A stretch of DNA of 55,903 nucleotides from the NCBI GenBank assembly GCA_041657585.1, contig JBBABP010000001.1, positions 1-55,903 of the forward strand, given 5' to 3'. This document shows, piece by piece, positions 1 through 10,128 of the stretch (position 1 is its first letter; each line of letters opens with the position of its first letter). The notes beneath the pieces were generated by a model. It saw nothing but the letters and a program-made list of their open reading frames with translations, had not been told where the DNA came from and ran no database searches. This stretch comes from JBBABP01 sp041657585. GTDB lineage: Bacteria; Patescibacteriota; Gracilibacteria; Absconditabacterales; Absconditicoccaceae. Both the position numbers and the translations under genes were made by a program.

Positions 1-252
1 AGGTATATTCATTTTGTGGTTTTATACAAGTACATAAACTTTTACATGAACTTTGTAATAAAGTGTAGCTATTTGATATGGTTTTCTTACGATTGAATTT
101 GTATCAATTATGATGCGAAAGACGATTTATTTATTAACCCAAAACACATCATGACAACAGATGAAACAACTACTGAAGAAGTGGTAGCTACAGACACTGA
201 AGCAACTACTGAAGAAACAACTCCAGAAGCAACTGAAGAAGTGGCAGTATAA
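1..252 (+). CDS. C-terminal end of an unidentified protein with an acidic Thr/Glu tail
   Basis: This frame is open from the left edge and ends at TAA 250-252, with one in-frame TGA read as glycine. The last 33 residues (from an ATG at 151) are a low-complexity run of Thr, Glu, Ala and Val. Such tails are common at the ends of ribosomal and surface proteins, but nothing upstream is recognisable. The other two plus frames stop early in the first 130 bases, which favours this frame. A terminator hairpin follows 20 bases after the stop, consistent with a real gene end. The start lies outside the window and the function is unknown. Confidence 0.5.
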
Positions 253-274
253 TTATTTCTTCTATACAAAAAAG

Positions 275-302
275 ATTACTCTTTAGGGAGTAATTTTTGT
301 TT
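275..302 (+). terminator. Intrinsic terminator after the left-edge gene
   Basis: A 7-bp perfect stem (275-281 with 288-294) and a 6-base loop are followed by a T-rich run. It lies between the left-edge plus gene and the end of the convergent minus gene that stops at 324. Confidence 0.7.
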
Positions 303-323
303 TAAAAAAATCTTTAATCATAT

Positions 324-1514
324 TTATGATATTCTAAATATTTCCATTATTTGTTGCACAGTTAAAATTTTAGTTATTCTTGTTGCAGAAGTTCATGTAA
401 ACATCAATCATCATCATTCTGCTCATTGTGTTTCTTTTGCTAATTCTTTTAATAAACACATTTGTGTTAAATTTGGATTTCAATCTCTATATCAACAATG
501 AATAAGGCAATTTTCTATACAATTTCTAGTTTTTGCTTCTATGTTATCTATTTTAGTGAATATTTTGCTTTGTTTCAATGCTCTTGCTGGCAATCATGCA
601 CTAGACATATAAGTCATTATGTCATTTTCTGAGGCATTTATTATTGCGTCTTTAAATTCTTGATTAGCTCAATTTTTATCGCTAACTAAAAATCTAGTTC
701 ATATTTGTACTCAATTTGCTCATAATAAAAGCATTTCTAAAACGTCTTTTTTGTCTACTATTCATCATGCGGCAATCACTGGGATATTTAGTTTTTTTGA
801 TTTTAAGAATTCAACTACTTGTGGCACTGAGTTTTCTAATTTACTATCTTCATTGTCTACATTGTCTAAATTTTTTGCTCAAAGATGTCCTCATGCCGTT
901 GAAGGATCTTCTAATATTATTGCGTCTGGTAATTTTTTATATTTTTCTTCTCGTTTTCTAATAAGTATTTTTACTCATTTGAGTGTTGATAATATTGGTA
1001 TTAATACAACATTAGGATAATCTTTTGTTAATTCTGGAAGATTAAGAGGTAATCATGCACCAGACACTATTCAATTTATTCAAGCTTCACACGCTGTTTT
1101 TACCTGATTTGTATAATTATTTACAGCTACCATAATATTTATGAAAATCGCTCATTTTCATTCAGATATTTTTTTGGCTTTTTTGATTTCTTTTGTAATA
1201 CACTCTAAGTTTGTTTGTCGAAAAAGTTTAGTATATTCTTGATCTTCATTTTTTATTAATTCTTTTCATAATTTTTTTGTTTTTTTTAGTGTCTCATTTA
1301 TAAGTATTTTAAACTCTTTTGTGTTGTAAAAAAGTGAAGTTATAGTTCAGATTCATCAATTTTTTGCAACTAAACCAGCAAGTTCTCAATTAGATATTCA
1401 CACTCACATTCATCATTGTATTATTGGTAGCTCTGAGTTGTATTTTCAAATTTTAAGATTTGGTAAAATTATTTGATTTATATCTTTATTGTATATTATA
1501 TTAACTCATTCCAT
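324..1514 (-). CDS. Nitronate monooxygenase / FabK-like flavoprotein
   Basis: A 396-residue FMN-binding TIM-barrel protein of the nitronate monooxygenase (2-nitropropane dioxygenase)/FabK family. Visible signatures are QGGMGVGIS at residues 33-41, GIVSGAGLP in the middle, PSTAGGHLGA, PVIAAGGI and the phosphate-binding stretch GANGVQIGTRF. Most of these glycines are TGA codons. Known members oxidise alkyl nitronates or reduce enoyl-ACP; the sequence alone does not say which applies. The C-terminal half carries a Cys-containing extension (NCLIHCGYRDG). The gene lies 31 bases downstream of the DEAD-box helicase on the same strand, so the two may be co-transcribed. No Shine-Dalgarno sequence precedes the ATG at 1514. 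Confidence 0.88.
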
Positions 1515-1545
1515 TACAAAGATTCAACATTAAAAAATAATAATT

Positions 1546-3258
1546 TTATTTTTTATATGGTCTAGAAAATGATTTTCCGCTATCTTTAGAATATCTATTG
1601 AAAGGTTTTGAATCTGAAGAATGATTTTTGTTAAATCCTCTATTTGAGCTTCTATCAAAACTTTTTGATTGTCATCATCTGCTTCATCATGTTTCATTTC
1701 TTGGTCTTGCTTTACTTGCTTTTCATTTTAAAGTTTTCAATATCAATTCAGATTGAGAATCTGGAACGGTAACAAAAGAAAAATCATCCAATACGCTAAC
1801 TTCATCAATATCTTTAGATGCAATTTTTGTTTCTTTGACCAAATATTCAACTAAAGTTTGAGGATAAAATCACATTTTTCTTCATAATGCCAAAAATATT
1901 CTGGCTTTTCAATTATTTGAAACAGATATTTTTTCTATAAAATGATAGTTATCTTCATTGAATTCATTTGGATAAGTAATTTTTAATAATGCCGCCAAAA
2001 CTTGTACTGCCTCTTTTTCTTGTAAAATTTCTTTTGCCATTTCCAAATATTTTTCATGTGTTCATTTTTCAATTATGTTTGATATATTTGTTTTTAGTTT
2101 TTGTCTTTTTGCTTCTATAACATTTTTGATTGCTGGAACTTCCATTTTTTTGATATCAGTATTTGTGGCTCTTTTTAAAAATACAATACTTTTGTACTCG
2201 CGAGGATTTATAAATGTAATTGCTATACCTGTTTTACCTGCTCTTCAAGTCCTTCATATTCTATGAATGTAACTTTCAGTATCTTGTGGGAAAGAAAAAT
2301 TAATTACATGAGTAATATCATTTACATCTATTCCCCTTGCAGCGACATCTGTCGCTACTAAAATTTTTATTTTTTTTGATTTAAACAATTTCAATATTAT
2401 TTCTCTTTGTTTTTGTTGTATATCTCAATGTAATGCTTGTACGCTATATCACTTTTCATGAAGTTTTGTAAATACATGATCAGCATCCATTTTTGTTTTA
2501 CAAAAAACGATACCATAAAATTCTACTTCTTTGTCCATAATTCTACACAATGCTTCTAATTTATCTCTTTCCATAACTTCTATATAAAACTGATCAGTTT
2601 GTGTAGTAGTTAGCTGATCTTTTTTTATCGAAACAAAATCATATTCTCACATATATTTTTTTGCTACGTGAAGTATCTCTTTTGGCATAGTAGCAGAAAA
2701 CATCAAAACTTTTTTGTTGTCATTTGTGCATTTAAAAATATATTCAATGTCTTCTATGAATCCCATATTTAGCATTTCGTCTGCTTCATCAATAATCAAA
2801 TATTTAATATCAGTCAGATTTATATTCTTTTTTTTGAGATGATCGATAAGCCTTCAAGGAGTTCAAACTATAATATCAGCTCATCTTTTTAGTGCTCTGT
2901 TTTGAATGTCATAAGACTGTCCACCATATATTGTAACTATGGATAACTCATTTTTTGCTTGGAAAGATTGTATTTCTTCTGTAACTTGAATCGCTAGTTC
3001 TCTAGTTGGAGTAAGCACAAGGGCTTGAATATTACTTTGATGTTTCAACTCTTCTATTAAAGGAAGTCAAAATGCGGCAGTTTTTCAAGTTCAAGTTTCT
3101 GCTTGTCAAATTATGTTTTTTTTTCAAAGCAAAAGTAAAGGTATTACTTCTGACTGTATCGGTGTTGGGATTTTGAATCATTTTTTTTCTATAACTGTAA
3201 GCGTTTTGCTAGACAATCACAAATCATTAAATGTTTTTTCTGTAATATTAAATGTCAT
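1546..3258 (-). CDS. deaD: DEAD-box ATP-dependent RNA helicase (DeaD/CsdA type)
   Basis: A 570-residue helicase. RecA domain 1 has the Q motif (PTPIQ), Walker A AETGTGKT at residues 53-60 with both glycines encoded by TGA, PTRELAIQV, GTPGR, DEAD and SATMP. The second helicase domain follows, then a long C-terminal extension ending in a basic tail rich in Arg, Ser, Asn and Phe, typical of RNA-binding tails of DeaD-like helicases. The protein unwinds structured RNA, probably in ribosome assembly or mRNA turnover. It is transcribed with the flavoprotein gene 31 bases downstream. Start ATG at 3258 lies in A+T-rich sequence without a ribosome binding site. The symbol is by family resemblance. Confidence 0.93.
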
Positions 3259-3344
3259 ATTAAAAAATATTTACTAAAAAAATTATAAATTTGTTTATAT
3301 ATTCAGATATAATAAAGAATCTGAAGTTAATTACAAGTAATGAC

Positions 3345-3378
3345 TGAAAAAAAATCTTGCAAGTTTTTTGCAAGATTG
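3345..3378 (-). terminator. Intrinsic terminator of the 3402-3674 gene
   Basis: A 10-bp perfect stem (3353-3362 with 3368-3377) and a 5-base loop are followed, on the minus strand, by eight T residues. It separates the small upstream gene from the helicase unit. Confidence 0.85.
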
Positions 3379-3401
3379 AATAAATGCTATTTTGTAATTT
3401 A

Positions 3402-3674
3402 CTATTCTAATCTATAAATAAGGTGTTGAACTAGCACTTTTAGCATAGAAACAAATTTATTTGTAATTTCTATAAATCATTTTACTGCGATTATTTCAAA
3501 TTTTTGGATTTCATCAAATAAATTTTCTATACTGATCAAAAATTTATGTGAATTGATTTCTAATATTACATCGTAAACGTTATCTTTGATGTTTGAAAAT
3601 GTTGCTTTTACACTGTCGAAATAAACATTTCTTTGGCTAAGATTTGCGTCATTTAACAACATCAATTGATACAT
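3402..3674 (-). CDS. Small conserved-looking hypothetical protein
   Basis: A 90-residue protein starting MYQLMLLND and ending in LIYRLE. An in-frame TGA (3477-3479) would truncate it to 65 residues in the standard code; with UGA=Gly it runs to TAG at 3402, and a strong terminator follows directly. The composition is a mixed alpha/beta soluble protein, with no signal peptide or membrane segment. I do not recognise the family. It stands alone, divergent from the AbiEi-like gene on the plus strand, and the 164-base gap between them must hold both promoters. Confidence 0.65.
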
Positions 3675-3838
3675 TTTTTTTTGTTTAAAATAAAAATAAC
3701 TTTGGTTTTGGAATTATTATATTTATTTCACTTGAATACAATAGAAAAATCATTAGAATTTTTTTAGAAAAATCGACTTGATTTCTTGGTAAGAAACATT
3801 AGATTATTTTTTAATTTTTTATGCTTTAAGACTAATAT

Positions 3839-4609
3839 ATGGCAGATAAAGTTTTTGACATCGTTGTTAATAAGTTGATGAAACACAAATGAAAACTTAT
3901 TAATATACAAAAAATAAAAGATATTCTAAAAACCATTAGTGATAAAGAGCTTTCTGGTCAAAAACTTTATAAAACAGTTTATTATCTAAAAAATAGATGA
4001 CATATAGAAAATCTCAAAAAAAATATTTTTTTTGTAAAAAAGGATGATAAAAATTTTTCTAAACAACAGATAATAGATATGTTTTATCGACAAATTACAA
4101 AAAAACATTGTGATCAATTTTTAAAATCAAATTGTTATATATGATGACTTAAGGCATTAGAATTAAATTTATCTTCATTTAGTATACCAGAAGAACTTTT
4201 GCTTGTGAATCAATACAAACAGGCGACAGAAATTATTATGTTCGATAAACAAATTTTGTTTAAAACTTATTGAAAGCAAAAAGATGATGGGTTGTTTAAA
4301 TTTTTTTATAAATTAACCAAAAAAATTAAAATAGATAAAATTACTTTCAATATCGCAAATTTAGAATTAGCCCTATTAGAAAGTTTATATAATCCATCTA
4401 TGGTTTTGACATGATATACTAATGAATTAGTAAAAAAGATTCTTAGAAATTCTAAAAAAAATCTCGATCTATCTATTCGATCTCAAATTTTAAAAAAAAA
4501 CAAACATCATACAAGTATCAATAGATTGTACAAAATAGCACAAACCATTGATCCAAGTCTATCTGAAAATATAAAAAATCTGATTAAAAAATATAGTTAT
4601 TTTATATAA
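3839..4609 (+). CDS. AbiEi-like winged-helix antitoxin/regulator, without an adjacent toxin
   Basis: A 256-residue protein. Residues about 15-75 look like a winged helix (KLYKTVYYLKNRGHIENL followed by a beta turn and FFVKK). Next comes YIGGLKALELN, matching the YIGG.SALE pattern at the start of the AbiEi C-terminal domain. AbiEi proteins are DNA-binding antitoxins of type IV AbiE systems whose partner AbiEii is a nucleotidyltransferase. No AbiEii gene is adjacent: the next gene is lgt on the opposite strand. It may therefore be a solitary regulator or pair with a toxin elsewhere. The nucleotidyltransferase at 16350-17249 is far away and not an obvious partner. Several glycines are TGA. Confidence 0.55.
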
Positions 4610-4640
4610 TAAACTTATTCTAAAGTAGGATAATACAACA

Positions 4641-5480
4641 TTAAAGCGTTATTTTTTTTGAAAATAAACAAACTCAAACAAAAAAGAAAATAATAAAAAA
4701 ATACTGACTAATTGTAAGTGGTCATATAAATTCTAATTGACTGTCATATCTCAAATATTCAAATAAAAATCTGAAAAAACTGTAAAATATCAAAAATATT
4801 CAAGTAATCTGCCCTGCCCTATATTTTTTATTTATAATCCATTTTTTTATTATCAACATTGTTATTATAAGCAAAACGAATCATTCAAAAAAAGCTGAAA
4901 GAAAATTTGTGTTCACTCTCAATGCATTATCAATTTTGTCATAAACATGAAAAACATTTATTTTTTGTAAAAACATTACAATTTTTGGATAAAACATTGT
5001 GTAATTGAAAGGCACGACAACTCAATAAAGTTCTTGATTTAAATAATTTCAAATTCTACCAATCATAATCCCAAATGGAACTATCGCAAGTATCAAATCA
5101 AAAAGAAGTCAGAAGTCTGATTTGTTCAATTTATTTATTCTCTTGAACAAAAAAATAGAAGCAACTACGCCGATCATTCATCAAATAAAAGACATTCATC
5201 ATTTTCGAATTTGAAATATCTCTATTGGATTAGCAAAATAATAAGAAAAATTATAAATTAATACATGCCCTAATCTTCATCAAATCAAGATTCACAAAAT
5301 TATATATAACAATATATCTTCCAAATTATTGTCCAATACTCTTTGTAAATTTGGATTTTTTTTTAAAAATATTTTTTTATTTGCCACAAATCTAAGAAAA
5401 ACATATCAAACAACAAAAGCTATTACATAAAAAACTCAATATCGATAAATATTTATACTTCAAATAGAGAAAGCAATCAT
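4641..5480 (-). CDS. lgt: Prolipoprotein diacylglyceryl transferase
   Basis: A 279-residue polytopic membrane protein with the Lgt signatures in order: GGRLGH at residues 67-72, a GGMSF.GG block after the third membrane segment, and GRIGNYLNQELYG around 145-157. A late Glu/Arg motif (FEYLRYD) sits near the end. Lgt transfers diacylglycerol from phosphatidylglycerol to the lipobox cysteine of prolipoproteins at the inner membrane. The region that normally reads RxPxQLYE is weak here (TNFLSAFFEG), so that loop has diverged. It converges with the AbiEi-like gene, 31 bases between stops. Confidence 0.9.
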
Positions 5481-5525
5481 TATTTAAATTAAAAAATTAA
5501 AAGATTAAAAGATTATTCTTTACTA

Positions 5526-5641
5526 GTCATTGCGAACCACGCAATTGCGTTGGTGAAGCAATCTTAAATGTTTATAAACAAGATTGCTTTGTAGCAAAAG
5601 AAGCTCCCCACCAAATAAAAGGCGGGAAGGCTCGCAATGAC
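5526..5641. repeat. Imperfect inverted repeat element, copy 1 of 2
   Basis: The element begins GTCATTGCGA and ends with its complement TCGCAATGAC, with further pairing inward (AGCAATCTT with AAGATTGCT). A related element lies at 49314-49411, with the same ends and the same inner arms but a different middle. Both sit in spacers and neither carries an ORF. This resembles a small palindromic (REP- or MITE-like) dispersed repeat. Confidence 0.8.
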
Positions 5642-5657
5642 AATTACCAATTACATA

Positions 5658-6911
5658 TTACTTTAGGTTTTTGAAGTCTCATGAATTTCAATAAAATTCC
5701 TGGAATAAATCTTGAAGATATAATTCTGAATCATAGTTTGATTTTGATTTAATGTCTTGCATTTCTTTAATTCGTTTATTATTTTTTTCTTCTGATTGAT
5801 CAAGCAAATCTTGTTCTTTCTGATCATAAATATTTTTGTAATTTATATTATTAGATCTTCAAGATTGTTGAACATTATCAGATTGATCTTCTTTTTTCTT
5901 ATTAATATTTTGATCTAGAGACTTAAAAAGTTGTTTCAATGAATTATCAATTTTTTCATTAATTTGTGAATCGTTTTTTGTTTGTTCGCACATTAATTTT
6001 ATCAAATCATAATCTTTGTTTTTCAGCGCAGATAAACTATTTTGATGATTATAGCCAAATTCTTGAATTCACTGTTTTCAATCTTGTAATGAAATCAAAA
6101 TATTATCAAATGGATCACTTAGACATAATGAAGGATCGTAAAGTTTATAAGATAAATCAGTTTTATATTTATTTTCATAATCATTTATATTTTTTTGTAA
6201 GATTTTTAGCTGAACCTTTGAAGTATCTGTTATTTTGTTTAATTTATCAAAACAATTTTCATCAAAATTCTGATTTATAAATTTTTTATTTTTTGCTAAA
6301 TATTCAGATTCTTGTTTTACGGTTTCATTTATATCATCTATATTTTTAGAAAAAGATCTTAGACTATCAATAATATTTCATCATTGTCCATAACAATTTT
6401 TAACTCAAACCAAAACTCATATTTCTTGTGCCAATAATTGATTATCTTTTATTTTTTGTTCCAGTGATTTATCTAAGTTTATTTTTTGTGCTATATCAAA
6501 ATCATTAATTGCTTGTTTTACGATATCTTCAGAACCAACAAGAGAATTAACATCATTTTTTAATGCATCATTATAAGCAAGTAGTAGTCTAATAGTTCAA
6601 CGATTATAATATCCTATTGCTGTTTCTCATTCATTTAGCTTCAATGCTTGTATGTAATTTCAACTATTAATAAATGATTCTGATTTCAATATTTTAATTT
6701 TTGGTTTTAATGATTTTGGGAATTGATCTTCATTTATTTTAAATAAGCTATCTTGATTATTTGAAATAGACAAAACATAATTATATTTTTTTCGTTTATC
6801 AAAATTACTAATTACAATGCCAAACAATAAACAAAAGGCAAACAAAAAGAAAATTGTAATTATTTTTATTTTTTTAATCTCGTTTAAATAATTCTGTATT
6901 TTTTCTGACAT
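5658..6911 (-). CDS. Membrane-anchored TPR-like protein with a coiled, polar C-terminus
   Basis: A 417-residue protein. After a short basic N-terminus there is one membrane segment at about residues 18-36, with no cleavage site. The next stretch (residues ~85-140: GNYIQALKLNEGETAIGYYNRGTI in outline, then AINDFDIAQKIN) has the spacing of tetratricopeptide helices. The remainder is Lys/Asp/Asn/Gln-rich helix that could form coiled coils. A protein-binding role at the cell surface is an inference. It overlaps no neighbour and lies between lgt and ung on the minus strand. The family is not otherwise recognised. Confidence 0.75.
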
Positions 6912-6978
6912 TAATTAATGTGAAATTTGAAAGCAACATTTATTTTTATCTAAATTACTTTTTTTTTCAATTAAAAAA

Positions 6979-7668
6979 TTATTCTAATCTCCAATCAATT
7001 TCTACATCTCACCTATTTTTCAAAGTTTCATTAATTTTAGAAAAATGTTTACAGCCCCAAAATCATCTATAAGCAGAAAATGGTGATGGGTGTGCCGCTT
7101 TTAAAATAGTATGTCTACTTCCGTCTATTAAAATTTCTTTACTTTGGGCATAACTACCTCGAAGCACAAAAATAAGTCATTCTTTTTTGTCAGATAAATT
7201 TTTGATAACGGCATCTGTAAATATTTGTCGTCAAATATCTTTGTGAGAATTGGGCTCGTCTTTTCTAACTGTTAAACTTGCGTTCAAAAGAAAAACTCAT
7301 TGTTTGGCTCGTTCACTTAGATTTCATGTTTTTGGAATTTCTATTCACAAATCAGATTTTATTTCTTTAAAAATATTTTTTAGTGATGGTGGCTGTTTGA
7401 TTCCATCTTGAACAGAAAAACAAAGTCAGTGAGCCTCCCCTGTTCAATGATATGGATCTTGTCAAAGTATAACTACTCTTACTTTTTCAAAAGGAGTTAA
7501 ATTAAATGCATTAAAAATATCTGATCATTTTGGAAAAATTATTTTTCATTCAGATTTTTCTTTTTGCAAAAAAGTTTTGATATCTTCAAAATATTGTTTA
7601 GCAAATTCCTCTTTTAATATCTCTTTTCGAGAAGTTGAGATTTGGATATTATTTATATCAATCGACAT
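6979..7668 (-). CDS. ung: Uracil-DNA glycosylase (family 1)
   Basis: A 229-residue enzyme that excises uracil from DNA as the first step of base excision repair. The catalytic water-activating loop GQDPYHG is at residues 69-75. The uracil-specificity segment GLCFSV follows, and the DNA-intercalation loop HPSPFSAYRGFWGC lies near residue 200. Length matches the family (220-230). In GQDPYHG both glycines are TGA, as is the glycine of RGFWGC-type positions, so the standard code would destroy the active site. ATG at 7668 is the only start before the conserved region. Confidence 0.96.
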
Positions 7669-7801
7669 CAAACAGTAATTAAAAAAATTTAAATCTGATA
7701 TATTAGATATATTTTATAATAACTTTTCATATTTATTCAAATGAAAAAAAATAGATATTTTTTATATTGAATTAAAAAGTAAATTCATTACAAAGACTCA
7801 G

Positions 7802-8131
7802 TCCAAATGAATTATAGCCCTGCTTTAACGTGGGGAGGAAAGTCCTGACACTATAAAAAGGTTAACATCTAACGGATGTTGGATATCAAAAAGATCAAAT
7901 GAAAGTGCCACAGAAACGTAAACTAAGCTGATTTATCAGCCCAAAGATGCAACGTGAAGGTAGCCGATTTATCTGCTTACTTCTACTCAGTCTGACTGAT
8001 TGTCTTTCGAGTGGCAAACCATAACCAGTGCAAGCTTAACACTGCTAAAACAGTGTAAAGTGCAAAATAACGGCTAAAAGCTGTTTTAGACATATTATAA
8101 TTTAAATACAGAATCAGGCTTATAGTTTGGA
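7802..8131 (+). ncRNA. rnpB: RNase P RNA
   Basis: This is the catalytic RNA of RNase P, which matures the 5' end of tRNAs. The conserved 5' block GAGGAAAGTCC occurs about 35 bases in, ACAGAAA and AGTGCAA core segments lie in the middle, and ATCAGGCTTATAG lies at the 3' end. The outer helix P1 is visible: TCCAAA at 7802-7807 pairs with TTTGGA at 8126-8131, which sets both ends. The RNA lies 14 bases upstream of tRNA-Trp and is probably transcribed with it. At about 330 nt it is a compact bacterial A-type RNA. Confidence 0.93.
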
Positions 8132-8145
8132 TAAAAAATTTATTT

Positions 8146-8217
8146 AGGGCATTAGCTCAGAGGTAGAGCGGGAGCCTCCAAAACTCCGCGTCGAGGGTTC
8201 GAGTCCTTCATGCCCTG
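8146..8217 (+). tRNA. trnW: tRNA-Trp (anticodon CCA)
   Basis: The cloverleaf is complete. The 7-bp acceptor stem is AGGGCAT with ATGCCCT, the D stem is GCTC/GAGC, the anticodon loop is CTCCAAA giving CCA, the T arm has TTCGAGT and the discriminator base is G as in bacterial tRNA-Trp. The anticodon stem has one C-A mismatch next to the loop. No CCA is encoded. The CCA anticodon reads only UGG, so UGA is not being read as tryptophan here. This fits UGA assigned to glycine by a separate tRNA that is not in the window. Confidence 0.95.
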
Positions 8218-8438
8218 ATTTGAAATCATTTATACTTAGATTATTTTGAATATAATTACAAATATTTTTTAAAAAACAAAATAAGCTAACTTTTTGTTAT
8301 CAAACGTGTTTCCTATATTGATAATATAGAAAAACGAATTAATAATATTATTTTATCAAGTATTTATAAAATAAGTAAATATAGTTTTTGATAAATTCGA
8401 AAAACGACTTAGGAAATAAGTTATATTGTCAGATTTTT
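8218..8438. other. A+T-rich spacer between tRNA-Trp and the candidate RNA
   Basis: No ORF or tRNA fits here. Two stretches around 8305-8330 and 8390-8420 are imperfectly complementary and could fold together. No clear terminator follows tRNA-Trp. Confidence 0.4.
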
Positions 8439-8466
8439 TTGATTAATTTATTTTTCTGATTATAAT
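8439..8466 (+). promoter_or_regulatory. Sigma-70-type promoter for the candidate RNA
   Basis: TTGATT (8439-8444), a 16-base spacer and a perfect TATAAT (8461-8466). Transcription would start near 8473. This is one of the two best promoters in the window. Confidence 0.75.
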
Positions 8467-8472
8467 TTAGTC

Positions 8473-8690
8473 AACGCAGCCACTTAACGTAGGGCTTCAC
8501 TACCTTATAAATTAGGTAACTGTGTTAGAGGTATTTCCTCTTTAAACACTATCTAGATCTTATACCCAATAAGATCAGATAGAAACCAAAGGAGTGTCAG
8601 ATTACTTATAAAATCTATAATCAATATATAATTTATTATATATTTAAATCGGTTTTATGAAACCGAATCTGGCACTCTTTTATTTTAAGG
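8473..8690 (+). ncRNA. Candidate structured non-coding RNA of unknown class
   Basis: A non-coding stretch follows a near-consensus promoter and holds several well-formed helices. TACCT pairs with AGGTA, and AGAGG with CCTCT. An outer CTATCT/AGATAG encloses GATCTTAT/ATAAGATC with an ACCCA loop. A 12-bp stem (8592-8603 with 8666-8677, one G-U) encloses an A+T-rich arm and the hairpin CGGTTT-TATG-AAACCG. A T-rich run follows. I looked for tmRNA, SRP RNA and 6S RNA features and did not find them. The RNA converges on the ParB-like gene, whose stop overlaps the following terminator. Confidence 0.6.
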
Positions 8691-8721
8691 CACTCAATGG
8701 TTTACCATTAGTGTTTTTTTT
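8691..8721 (+). terminator. Intrinsic terminator of the candidate RNA
   Basis: The hairpin CACT-C-AATGG/CCATT-AGTG (one bulge) with a TTTA loop is followed by eight T residues. The T run overlaps the TAA of the convergent ParB-like gene at 8720-8722. Confidence 0.75.
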
Positions 8722-10036
8722 ATTCTTGGAAATTTAATTTAAGTTCATTTTTTGAAAAAGAAATAAATTTATCTTTTTTTTCTTTTAATTTATAATATTC
8801 TTGTTCTAAATTATTTATATGTAGTAAAATTGAATTTAATGCTTTTTTAATTTGCTTTTTATCTATAGGCATTTCATTTATATTTATTAAAACTATTTCA
8901 GTTTGTTCTATGTAATTTAAAAAATCTATAGGTTTGTTAATTTTATTTTTTAACATATTTAATAATTTTTCAGTATTTTTTTCTCATCAATATTTAACTA
9001 CATTTTTGTTATAATCTCTATGTTTTATATGAAAATCTTTGTATAATTCTGTTTTTAATTTTTTTATTTTACTTAGACAATTGTAATATTCTTTCATTGA
9101 AAATGATAAACTTTCTATTCATAAAATATTTAATAATTTATTTGGATTCAGATTTCAATTATTTTTTAAATTTTCTATATGTTTTCAAACCATTTCCATA
9201 AATTTACTGAAAGTATTTATTTGTCACTTTTGTGTCCCATATCCTCATCAAGTTAATAATCGATCACAAAGTTCTTTTTCATGTAAATCACTAATTTCAT
9301 TAAGATATTTTTTTCTTAAATTTCATAATCGATAAGCGATTTTTTTGATAGTGTGATTATCTTCTTCTCAAAGTTCAAATTGTTCAACGACTCCAATCAT
9401 TTTTCAATTTGGATTTAAGTAAGAATAAGCATTTATTCTTCTCCAATTGCTTTTTTCACATTTTATTCAAAAATCTTCTACAAATTTAGTATTTTCTCAT
9501 ATATTTCTAAAACTTCTATATATTTCAGCTCTTTCAACATCAGTTTCTGATGATGCAAGTGCATTTGACATCAAAGCAATGAATTTTGCTTTATTAAAGT
9601 GAATATCTTCCATTATTATTCCCAATATTTTTGAAAAATCATATCATGTTTTTTTTATAAATTCTTTTACTTTTAAATAATTTTTATCATTAGGATTTTT
9701 TGAGATTTCATTTAATCTAAAAAATGCTTCATATCTAGAATGTCCAGCTAAGATATATAATTTTTTATTTTCATGATTTGTTCGTAAAATTATACGATCA
9801 AAAATTCTTATATCAAAATTTCAATTTAATACTGAATCTATTATATTTTTCACACTATATTCACTGTATGGTTTTTTTCTATTTTGAAAATTTTTTAGAT
9901 CAAGATTAATATCTTTTAGTGGAATTTTATATGGAGCCAAAGACAAATCTTTTTCATATAAATTTTCAAAAAGACTAAGTTTAGTATTATTATTTTGTTC
10001 TGTTTCTTTAATAAGAACTTCATTGAATCTTTCCAT
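8720..10036 (-). CDS. ParB-like N-terminal-domain protein
   Basis: A 438-residue protein. Residues about 35-125 form a ParB/Srx-like domain, with NFQNRKKPYSEYSV leading into a helix, a FD.RIFDRI strand and the phosphate-binding motif YILAGHSRYEAF. This is the GHSR variant typical of ParB-like proteins in plasmids, phages and islands rather than GERR of chromosomal ParB. The next helices (NALASSETDVERAEIY) match the start of the DNA-binding part. The C-terminal half is Lys/Asn-rich helix, possibly coiled coil. No ParA gene is adjacent, so partitioning is not implied. It faces the candidate RNA tail to tail, and an A+T palindrome lies just upstream at 10060-10090. Origin from a mobile element is an inference. 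Confidence 0.72.
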
Positions 10037-10128
10037 TGTAATTATTATATTTAAATTAAATTTATATATATTATAAATAATATATATTTAAAGTCAAATT
10101 TTTATGTAAAATATAAATTTTTGTGTGT

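Noticed and set aside
8473..8690. The candidate RNA as tmRNA
   Set aside because: No acceptor-like ends, TTCGA T-loop or tag reading frame ending in an Ala-Ala-type tail is present.
8146..8721. tRNA-Trp and ParB-like gene as the ends of an integrated element
   Set aside because: No duplicated tRNA 3' end, integrase or att-like direct repeat was found in the window.
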